The notes beneath the pieces are model-generated. The model was not told the DNA's origin. It saw only the letters and a program-made list of their open reading frames with translations, and made no database searches. Below are positions 22,490-31,589 of a stretch of DNA of 64,000 nt, piece after piece. Both the position numbers and the translations under genes were made by a program. This stretch comes from Halichondria panicea. Its lineage: Eukaryota; Porifera; Demospongiae; Suberitida; Halichondriidae. The stretch's first letter is position 1; every line of letters starts with the position of its first letter. The stretch is from positions 2,360,201-2,424,200 of the forward strand of contig NC_087379.1 in the NCBI RefSeq assembly GCF_963675165.1, written 5' to 3'.

Positions 22490-24425
22490 ACACACAGATA
22501 CACTAACACAACTCTGCACACGCAAAACCGAGGAAACAATAATCATTATGTATAACACAGACAAAACCTAGCAACAGATGCCTCAGTTGAATAATTGTCG
22601 TGAATTAATTTACTATAGAGTTATAGAGGTACATGTATAGTGGCTGCAGCCCACTAAAACACTAAAGTTTTGTTGTATATAGCAAGGTTTTAATGAACCC
22701 GTTAAAGTAACTACCAACAGGCAAACCTACAGCAACAGGCGCCTCAGTTAAATATTTAGTAGTATACTAGTGCATGGCTGCAAGAGATTGGCTTACTTAA
22801 AAGAACCCGTATAAAGGTAGACATACATAGCAACAGACATGCAGAGGCTTGAGAATGTCATACACAGTACACCTCACTCACCTGATGGTCCCGGTATCTC
22901 CAGCGGGGTACTTCTCATGAGTGGCATTCTTGTAGAGAAAGTAGGTCATGTTAGCAGCCTCATCTCTCCTCATACCTATGTGCTGGACAAGGTCTCTGTT
23001 GGTCACACCAATCGGCATCTTGGCCAGCCTGTGTGTGCATATGCGTGTGTGTTGCCAGTTGTGGAGGGAGTGCACGAGAAAATGAATGTTGATTGATGAG
23101 AAATGGGAAAGGTGAACCACAACTATACTAATGTTTCGACTGCACCTAAAAGATCATAAGGGCTCATAGAATATATTACAGTGACTGATATTATGCATGC
23201 AGGCACTCACCAGTAGACCACCCTGTAGTGCTTGTGTGTTTCCACGAGATCGATGCTAGAAAAGGCTGTGTCCCACTCTTTGCGTCTCTCCAAGTCATGA
23301 AGAAGCTCAACAACTGGAAAGAGCACAAAATCTGTATTCTAACGAATGTTATTAAACGCATTTTATGGGCCTCAGAGAGCAAACAAACTTGTTTCACACA
23401 TCCATGTAGAGATTCAGTACAACCATCTGCCATGCTATAGGTATATGGCTTACTTTTGTCTGGAGGTATGCCAGGAAAGGAGAGGAATCCCTGCAGAAGG
23501 TGGTTCATTCAGAATTAAAGTATGGAAATTACATGTTGTTGTCGATGGATATAAGGAGACAGTCATAATAGAATTGTATATACAGTATAATATAGACTAT
23601 CGCATTCCGGCTCTCTGAAGTACGTATACGTCCACCTTGACACCAGCCATTTGGTTTGGCACAGATTGCTGGCTATAATATGTTTGCTGGACAAAAACTC
23701 GCCCTAAAATGCGGCCACCCGCTATCTCGGCCGGATACGACATTTTGGGTGTGGCTTGGCAGATAAAATTGGATTACATTTACCATAATGATGCAATTTA
23801 TCCTTAAGACAGAACTGCAAAATTTGTTCATTATATTCGAGGTAGGGTCTTTTTTAAGCCGTGCTATTTTGAATTGCAACTATTCTGACCAAGATGCATT
23901 GTCCCAAGGGGGTGGCCGGATTAACGAGAGTCTACTGTAGCTGCATGTGCAGTACGATTTCACAATAGTGATCTAACACAGCACCAAAACGCATAATTAT
24001 AGCTCTGCATATAATAGCACACACAACTATATGAACGAGCTCTGCCCCTCACCTTGATGAGATGCACTGGTGTGTCTTCTTCATTCTTCCACCATATTTC
24101 ACAAAGGTCATTCTTCCTCAGAAACTTCCACCCTTCCTCACGACTGCTCTCCTTCTCCTCATGCAGTATTTTCTGGAGGTCTATAGATATATATGTGTGT
24201 ATAGGGGGGAGCAATTAGGGCGTCTCAATCATGCATTATAATAATAATTATCAGCTCTGGTGCACTATCATGCAAACCTGGCTACATGCATGCATAGATT
24301 ATTGCAAAAATAATTATTTCTAGGTACTAGGTGACTGCTCATACAGACAAAATATGACTGAACTATGGCATAACTGCCCTACCTTCCTCTGAGAAGGGAT
24401 TGTAGTCATCATCATCAGTAGCCAT
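21197..24425 (-). CDS. START-domain lipid-binding protein, tandem copy B
   Basis: Minus-strand paralogue of gene A with six exons of the same lengths (43, 128, 37, 103, 147, 202 nt): 24425-24383, 24180-24053, 23490-23454, 23313-23211, 23028-22882, 21398-21197; 219 aa. Exons 2-5 differ from copy A at few residues (for example CEIWWKNEEDT for CEVWCKNEEDK). The last exon has diverged much more (DMKGLIPHLISNAFASHAPGRW, KHCHEHYVGKN). Intron 5 is 1,483 bp against 257 bp in copy A and holds a MITE and a (CA)n array. A decorated pseudogene is unlikely because every frame and splice site is intact. The pair is head to tail, so a tandem duplication is the simplest origin. The two copies may be co-expressed or differ in ligand; the sequence does not say. 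Confidence 0.85.
21584..21763. mobile_element. 180-bp inverted-repeat MITE in START B intron 5
   Basis: Ends actggagtttgcagaatctt and its inverted copy (21742-21763) frame a short AT-rich interior with a further inverted stretch around tgagcattttccat. No coding content. Confidence 0.65.
22394..22497. repeat. (CA)n microsatellite
   Basis: About 100 bp of CA with a few T interruptions in intron 5 of START gene B. Confidence 0.9.
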
Positions 24426-24622
24426 GCCAGCTAGTGAGCAGTCAATATAAATTATATCAGTAGCTGGTCAGAATTCACTGTACACTACACCTTTGATCAA
24501 CCATAAAAATGTCAATAAATCTCTCACACAAAAATGTGACGATCTTAACCATTCAACTTCATTCCTCAAAATCACATTTAATCTTACATTGGATACTAAA
24601 TACACAATAAAAGCTAGCCAGT

Positions 24623-26051
24623 CTATCGATAACGACGTAATGACAGCGTGTTGTGCTTTCTCCAATTGGCCCATTGAGATCCTCCCATGACCTTGTTGTG
24701 ACGATGACCCTTTGCCATACCACGATTCTTCCGGCCAGCAGCAGTCAATCCACGGAGCTCGCGATGCTTGTGCACAGCCTTACAGATCCAGTTGATCCTG
24801 GCATCACGACGGACGGCCTTGTGCTGGGGGTCAACTAGAATGACCTCAAAGAACTTGTAGACAGAGTCTTGAGCGACCCAGTACGAGTTGAGCACACGCA
24901 GTCCACCACAGTACCTGCCGGCTCTCTCCTGTGAAGGGTGAAGAGTTGGTTATAGGAAGAAATACACACCATATACACAGTTCTTAAGGGAGGCTTATTT
25001 TTTGCTGATAATTTTGGCAAAAAGCAACTACAGAATCAATAGGTACAACATTGAAATTGAAAAAATGAGCTCCTTTAAGATAGGGTAGTAGGCAACTAAG
25101 AGGATATATGGGGTGCATATCCTCCGAGTAGGTGTGGTATACCTAACTTATATACCACGTGACCGCAGCACTATAAAAGGACCCCCTAGCAACAATTCAA
25201 CGCACTACAAATAGAACAAGGCTATGCCAGATTTTGCAGCCATCAAAGAGCTAGTTGAGCAATACGTCGACTCCTACAGATGCTTAAGAGCTTCCTTAGT
25301 CCAAGCGTTGACCATTCGACGTCCCTTACTGGAGTTGCAAGCTCTTGGGTAAAATGTATCTAAACCATGCCCGTGGACCCATGGAGGCTTAGCCATCTTG
25401 TTGGAGAGCAGCTTCCGTGTTTCTGCCGTGGCTTTGAGTCTTAGTACCGTCAAGCATGGCTCCTCTTTCTCTTTGCTTACTTTCTTGAACAAAAAAACAA
25501 AAACTTGAAACTGTGCATGCATGCATGCCTGGGGCCGTATGATAATTATTTTTCAATGTATCTTACAGCTGTTGACCAATGAATGCAAGTGTGGTATAAA
25601 GCATTGAACCCTACCTGTAATTTAATACAAACATAAGACAAATTTTATAAGGGAATGTCACACGTATCTCAAAAATGGCTGCTACCCGTAACCAAAGTTG
25701 CTAAACCATACTATGCATAGTACGATATTGCACGGCACTCACCTCAGCCACGGAGCGAAGACTCCTCTGGAACTTGAGTTGATTGATACCAATATTGGTG
25801 GGTTTGCCGAGCTGGTGACCTTTGTGAACCTTCCTCTTTCGACCACCACGACGGACACGTACACGATAGATTACATATCCTTGCTTGGCCTTGTAACCGA
25901 GGCGACGGGCCTTATCGGGACGTGTGGGATACGGTGCTCTGTGTACACCATTCAACTGGCGATACTGCCAACACCGAACACGAAGCAAGAATCGGAGGAG
26001 GTCAGACTGCTTCTTTCTCCACAGCTCTTCTAAATACTTGTATGCTCCCAT
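24623..26051 (-). CDS. RPL15: 60S ribosomal protein L15 (eL15)
   Basis: Minus strand, coding exons 26051-25743 and 24928-24623 joined in phase 0 to 204 aa, the exact length of animal eL15. The protein begins [17 protein letters not shown] and ends [10 protein letters not shown]; both halves are near identical to other animals. It is a core large-subunit protein. A 5' UTR exon is likely at about 26280-26237, with donor AAG|GTACAT at 26235-26236 and acceptor TACAG ending at 26065, joining 12 bases before the ATG. A pyrimidine start CTTTT (26280-26276, minus strand) fits a 5' TOP transcript start. The 814-bp coding intron (24929-25742) holds a TATA box followed by a 42-codon frame on the opposite strand and no snoRNA that I can identify. 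Confidence 0.97.
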
Positions 26052-26275
26052 GATTACTTATACCCTGTACACAGACAAAGAAAGGTGCCATGGTGACATT
26101 GCAATGTACGTAGAGAGATACATACACAACACATTTGCAATAATTATAGACGATGGACTTATGAAAGATGACTAAATAGGTAACAACAACAAGATGCAAA
26201 CGGATTAATAATACATGTACCATTTATACATGTACCTTGTCGCGAAGCTTACAATCTCTTCCTGACCTCGTGGCT

Positions 26276-26372
26276 AAAAGACGGTACTTTTATTGCGCAT
26301 GCGCACTCATTGTCGGTAATTAAGGCTAGGCTTAATTAGCCCTTGTAAACAAACCAGCAAGGGGTATAAATA
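26276..26372. promoter_or_regulatory. Divergent RPL15/NUPR1 promoter
   Basis: The start regions of RPL15 (minus) and the NUPR1-like gene (plus) lie about 115 bp apart. The interval contains the palindrome tgcgcatgcgca (26294-26305), which matches an NRF-1-type site. A TATAAATA at 26365-26372 is about 25-30 bp upstream of the likely plus-strand start. The functional roles are inferred from position and motif only. Confidence 0.5.
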
Positions 26373-26609
26373 AACAGACAGTTACGTGATAAGTTTCGAC
26401 AGCTTTCTCTCAGCTTGCATCAGCTTTGTGAAACGTGAATATATAACCTCAGGCTCTCTCTACCATCAACAAATACCTTGGTAAGAATATACTTTAGCTA
26501 TAAAAGTGCATTGGCTAGATCTAGTTCTAATTATGATTTCATATGTATCTAATTCTGTTTTTCTATTTGTAGCTGATCTTCACCAATAACCTTCAACAAT
26601 ACAACAGCA

Positions 26610-26822
26610 ATGTCTGACGATACCTATTTCGATTCCTACGACTACTACAATTTTGGAGCCGATTTTGACAAACTGAACCGAGTGAAAATGACCGGTGCCA
26701 GTGGCGGCCATTCTAAAAACAAGAAGACGGGACCAACTGCAAACGATCGAAAGATGGTTGTCAATATCCAGAACTCTTTAAAGAAGGAAAAGAAAGCCCG
26801 GCAACGATTGAACTCAGTTTGA
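26610..26822 (+). CDS. NUPR1: NUPR1/p8-like stress-response nuclear protein
   Basis: A 70-aa protein, complete in one coding exon. The N-terminal half is acidic and aromatic (DDTYFDSYDYYNF). The C-terminal half is basic with NDRKMVVNIQNSLKKEKKAR, which matches the NUPR family signature (a conserved R-K-...-L-x-N-S/T segment). NUPR1 is a small disordered chromatin-associated co-regulator induced by stress. A 5' UTR intron is likely: donor gtaaga at 26481, acceptor tttgtag at 26566-26572, with exon 2 starting at 26573. A TATA box at 26365 suits an inducible gene. An aataaa lies at 26906-26911, about 85 bp past the stop. Confidence 0.8.
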   Translation: MSDDTYFDSYDYYNFGADFDKLNRVKMTGASGGHSKNKKTGPTANDRKMVVNIQNSLKKEKKARQRLNSV

Positions 26823-28397
26823 GAACGTCTGCCAGCCCCACAATTTTGACCGTGATTAATGGATTTGGCTCACTGGATTATGCTACCTTCTTCCCCAAAA
26901 AAGGAAATAAAACTGTCGCTGTACATGTACAGATGTCACCTGCAATAACTGTTGATTGTGGTTGCCATTTTTGTTTGTGGTGTGTCTTAATTGTTTACGC
27001 TGCTTGTGGTCTCGTTGCTAACAGCTTATCACAATGTTCATCATTAGTAATGCTACATGTGTTGTTTCCCTTATCTTAGTTAGCTGTTTCGTCTAGCATT
27101 ATCAGTAAAAATGTTACATATTTGGATTCATCTAATTGATTTTCACTCGAGGATGCTAAAAATTGTTTTTTTGCAGTGGATGGTATTGCCCCACTTTTCT
27201 ATTGTTAATTTGAACCTAATTATTGATATTCATGCTCGTAATTCTAACAATGGGTATAAGCTTATTCAGCTTGTGAATGTACTGTAAGCCAAATAACAAG
27301 TACAGCTGCAAACAAGTGGAAATAATATGTATTAGAAGCAAATTCCTTAGGATAAGTTTCAACAGAGTGCATATTGCAACATCATTGCCCATTAACTATT
27401 TGCATTGCATGCTGATAGACCTATTATAATAAATAGTACTTGTGTACCCCAACAATATTATTGCTATATAGTACAGCTTCACAATACCCCTACCAGGGAT
27501 GTGCTCACACTGGTAGGTGGGTGCATGGTGAGTACTAGCTGACATTGTTGATCAGATGTAGATTTATATATTTGCACCATACCGAATGGACAACACATAC
27601 ACAAGGTTATAGCACGAGAGAAGTAATAATTGCATAGAAATCTCTACATAAGTGAAAAGTTAAGAGTTTTAGAGTTATAGAAATCACTCATTGTTGTCAG
27701 CAGTGAAATCAAACGGTTCAAAGCTCTCTCATTCTAATTTCTCACACAAGTATACGCAAGCTGTGTGTATGTGAGTGGGTGTGTGTGAGTATGGTAGGGA
27801 GGGGAGGGGAGGGGAGGGGGGAAAAACAAATAATGTTGGCAAAGAGAGTATTGACCACTAAAAGGCTTAAAGAATAGTACATAGAACACGGTACAGCTAT
27901 GATGTGTGTTACCTTTGAAGGTGGTTTCCCTGGGCACAATCTAAAGCCACACCCCCATACCCTGCCCATATCTATCAGTGAAGGCTTGTCTCAGGGCTCA
28001 GGCACTGGAATAACCTACAGTGACCACCACTATCACACGTTAAACACACAAAACTATCACTAATTCGTCTCTGTATTTTTACCAAACCTTGCTGGTGCTA
28101 ATTAATGGCTTCCTAAAATAAGATTGCAAAGACTTACCATATATCGGGAAATCTTGAAAGCTTAGAAACAGACCTCCAAGGGCCGTAATTTGACCTTGGA
28201 CCATGGACTAATAATAATCCATGGTATTAGGCCGAAATTGGCAAATTCTTTATCTCCCTTGCAATATCAAGTGATATCATTTAAAAGGCTTCTTTCTAAG
28301 CTTTCAGAAACTATTTTTTCTTTATCAAATGTATCGGTACTGCTAGATTGTACATTGTATATATTTATAGTTATGCCTCGGTGCACATGGCATACGG

Positions 28398-28399
<2 letters not shown>

Positions 28400-28469
<70 letters not shown>

Positions 28470-28495
28470 CGTGTGTGTGTGTGTGTGTGTGTGTT
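28400..28495. repeat. (GT)n microsatellite
   Basis: About 90 bp of GT interrupted once by gccgtg. Confidence 0.9.
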
Positions 28496-28810
28496 CCAGC
28501 TGTAACTGCTGAATGTGATGAAACTAACAGCCATAGGCTTCTAGTTACATTCTCTTGGATTTTAATTTTGATTTGCAAACTACTACTTTCTCGAGTTATG
28601 GAAAGTTGGAGGCCATTGAAGTATCAGTTTAGACTCTTGCGTAGCAAAATCTGTAGCTATTCTACTTAGTAGTTGTCTCTGCATCTGTTTTTAGTTGCCA
28701 GAGTAATAAAAGAGCAGCAAAATTTCCATTGCTAACATCTATGAGCAGCCATTGCATTGATTATTGCATCATGCCATTGCATCGATTATTGCAACAGCCC
28801 AACTTAGTCT

Positions 28811-28914
28811 CAGAGGAGGTTTGAAAAGTGCAGTGCAGCTCAAGCAATTAGCCACAGCGTGGGCGGATAATTAGTGTTCAATCTATTTGAGCTGCACCTG
28901 TCATACCACCTCTG
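28811..28914. mobile_element. 104-bp foldback MITE
   Basis: Begins cagaggaggt and ends accacctctg, with inner inverted segments cagctcaa / ttgagctg. Related by its ends to the element at 5706-5827. Confidence 0.55.
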
Positions 28915-28971
28915 ACCATATGTTGTTGTTTTGAACTTTGAACTTCAATCATCATTTTTAGCAACAACACA

Positions 28972-29319
28972 GTCAATCATTAGTCTCGAATTCCAGCCGG
29001 TTCTCATTGTAAGCGTGGGAGGGAGAGAACCGTCTGGTGACTCTGGGCAGAACGTTCTGTCAGTCAGGAATGTAATCATCCTGTTAACCACGTGGATAAT
29101 AACCCACAATTTAGTTGTATAGAGCGGTTGCATTCTCGAAGCTATCTTACATTCTTGTGGGTAAGGCTCCAATGAATATACTCTTCTTGCGGGTAAGGCT
29201 CAATGAATATACTCTACCCACATTCCGTCCGACGACAGAAAAGTATGCCCAGAGTCACCAGACGGTTCTCTCCCTCCCACACTTACAATGATAACCGGCT
29301 GGAATTCGAGACTAAGTCA
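28972..29319. mobile_element. Inverted repeat with arms of about 87 bp
   Basis: The left arm (about 28972-29058, through ctcgaattccagccggtt and gtctggtgactctgggca) is matched with few changes by the reverse complement of about 29234-29319. The interior is about 175 bp with no gene. Probably a foldback transposon remnant. Confidence 0.65.
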
Positions 29320-29450
29320 ACCATTTCCTACTCTCCCTGCCTGCAGCTTCAATCCACCGAGGCATCAGCACCCATGGTGCTTTTATTTCACAGGTAATGG
29401 AAAGGAAAGTTTAAAAATAAAATAATCAATTAATAACTTACCAGTATTGT

Positions 29451-29700
29451 AATGATATCGGACACCCTCTTTGCTGTTGGTGGAGTGGATAGTAGTGAAG
29501 ATGAAACCACTCAAAGGGTCTACGCCTAATCATCCTCGATGGACTCCCGGCTCTACGTTGGTGATCTACCATCTCCTGTAGCACACGCTGCCACTGTGTC
29601 ACTGTCTCCAAGAGTGCCTTGTAATTGGAGGATGGAACAAAAAAGAAAGACAATCAACTGTGTATAAAATTAGTATCACAGCAAATATTTCTGATATTAT
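29451..29700 (+). pseudogene. Kelch-exon fragment of a fourth kinase-kelch gene
   Basis: About 250 bp closely match the last 85 codons of the kelch exon in copy 1 (34573-34823), including DTLFAVGG and WLYVGDLPSPVAHAATVSLS-like sequence. It carries a stop (cctaatca where intact copies read cctactc) and a 2-base loss near 29610 (ctccaagagtgcc) that breaks the frame. No kinase exon is left upstream. Confidence 0.85.
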
Positions 29701-30007
29701 TGTCGACCAGGTATACAGTTGAAAAATAGTTATAGCTGTAGTATCAGTCAAACTGCTTTTATGACTCTTACACACTGTATATATTAGCTTGAACACAAAA
29801 TATTATCGAAAATGTCATACATAAATAGACAACAGATTATCGGATTCTAAAGATAATCGCTACGACAAAATACACAATGAAAACGTTGCAACTATTGCAC
29901 ATTTAAACACCGATCAAGACATAACTTTTTTGCTAGGTACAGCAAGTTTGCTTAATATCGATGTACATTATCAGCAACTAAGAGTGTGCTTTAGTTCTCA
30001 ATGTTCT

Positions 30008-30790
30008 CTACCTTTGGGCTCTCATACTTGTTGACTTTTGTACTATCTGAGGACCTGCTTCCTGTGAGAGCGTGGCTGAGGGGGTGGCAGCAGAGGGAGT
30101 CCTGCTCTCATAATTATGCCACTGTGTGTGTGTGTGTGTGTGTGTGTGTGAGTGTGTGGGTGGGGGGGGGGGGTTAGTTGAGCATGCTATATAGTAAAAG
30201 GATGGGATATATACACACGTATAGTAGCTGCTGATACATTGTATACTTGTCGATACTGTATTAATACGAGCAGCTTTCAAAGGTACTGGAGATATATACA
30301 TGTACATGTATACGAATCAAGGGAGAGATTTATTAAAAAAAAAAAAGGGATGAGACTGAACTTACCAGTATTGTTGTTGGTACGCTGTTGGTATTGGTGG
30401 AGTAGATATTTTGGCTGGTGGTTGCATGGCAAATGAACCACTTTGTCAAATTGGTGTCCAATGTCTTATTCTTTAGTGCTTCCTCTAAGCTGGGATTGGC
30501 GAAGAACACGTCCGGAGTCGATAGATTTTGCTCTCACTTTGACACAAACACTCTCAGAACGTTTGTCTTCCTTTGACTAACTGGAGCAGAGGCCAGAGAG
30601 TTGAGCTCCTGAGGATTGAGTGTCGATATCTCTTCCGTTTCTGTCTGGGGAGATAGTAGTCAGTGACAGAGCCGGGGGAAGGTGGGCGGTTGTTGGTTAC
30701 GTACCGTTCCTCTGAATCATGTGAGAACACCTTGTTCTGTGTACGTGTGGGGAGGAGGGGACAGTTGGTTGCTCTACTCAGCAAAGGAGG
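30008..30790 (-). other. Possible coding remnants, unrecognised
   Basis: Two minus-strand stretches look coding in composition: about 30115-30008 (ESRTPSAATPSATLSQEAG) and about 30784-30554 (NCPLLPTRTQNKVFSHDSEER ... PPSPGSVTDYY). The start of the second (ccaactgtcccc) resembles the CWF19L1-like remnant near 50920, so this may be the decayed CWF19L1 piece belonging to kinase copy 1. A GT microsatellite (30122-30152) and an A-run (30334-30347) lie between. Weakly supported. Confidence 0.25.
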
Positions 30791-31186
30791 TTAATAAACA
30801 CATAATAATTATTATATGCTGTTCCGTGCAACAAACACATTATGCAATCAAATTTTTGTCAGTAATTTTTGTCAGTAAACATATTTGATGGATTAAGTAA
30901 GCACTGAATGCACTAGCGAAAGGGTTTTGTTGATCTATGGTTGAGTTTAGTCTCGCAAGTCAGCCGTTAAAATGTATATATCGTCTGGCAAATTACACAT
31001 GAGCTTGTGCAGCGGTCTAAGTGGCTGTTTGCATTGATAAGTGGTTAGTGGTTAGAGGACGGATGTGTGAAACCACATAATTAGATTTGACAAATCTATT
31101 TTAGCTAGCGGTGCAACTGTGCAGTTTCACAATTACTATACAAACACTTCTCAGGCACTTAGAGCACTATATTGGTGGCGTGGTCA

Positions 31187-31381
31187 TATAGCCGGTAATT
31201 TTCGGGGGACAAAATTTAGACATTTCGTGGATAATATTTTCGTGGTTGCTGGTTGCTAATTGCACTGCAGGCAAAGGTAGTCAAGGTCGCTTCATTTGGG
31301 GGTAAAATATTCATAGTCAGAGCTCCAACCACGAAAACCACAAATATTTTGTCCCCCGGAAATTATACCAGCTATACAGTA
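31187..31381. mobile_element. MITE of the TATAGC...TTTTCG family
   Basis: Inverted ends tatagccggtaattttcggg and the reverse complement ending gctatacagta, with inner ccaaccacgaaaaccac / cgtggttgctgg. Sits 200 bp upstream of kinase copy 1. Relatives occur at 34894, 53048, 55909, 56096, 56440 and 62357. Confidence 0.7.
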
Positions 31382-31589
31382 TCACAAACTTCACCAAGAT
31401 CAACAAACTTTCTTTAAAAGGTGCATGGTAAGTTTATAATACTGTAACTGCAAATGGTCCTGTAAGACAGCTAATAATGCTTTACATTCCATTCATGCAT
31501 ACACAGCTGAAAGATTCATTGCTAATTCAATATAGCTGGATTGCCTATTTAATATTACATGCTTTTCTATTCACACAGTAACGAAGACA

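Larger units (their letters stand above)
26823..29440. other. Intergenic region with repeats
   Basis: No gene recognised. It holds a GT/GGGGA-rich block (27755-27830), a (GT)n array (28400-28495), two foldbacks (28811-28914 and 28972-29319) and a short direct repeat of tcttg(t/c)gggtaaggctc (about 29152-29215). The segment at 27745-27885 is related to 48665-48760 (cgcaagctgtgtgt ... ccactaaaaggctta). The segment at 28374-28620 is related to 43440-43630 and in part to 49825-49925 (ttctcgagtta). Confidence 0.6.

Noticed and set aside
25698-26033. Plus-strand frame of 111 codons opposite RPL15 exon 2
   Set aside because: Antisense shadow of the highly conserved RPL15 coding exon; no homology of its own.
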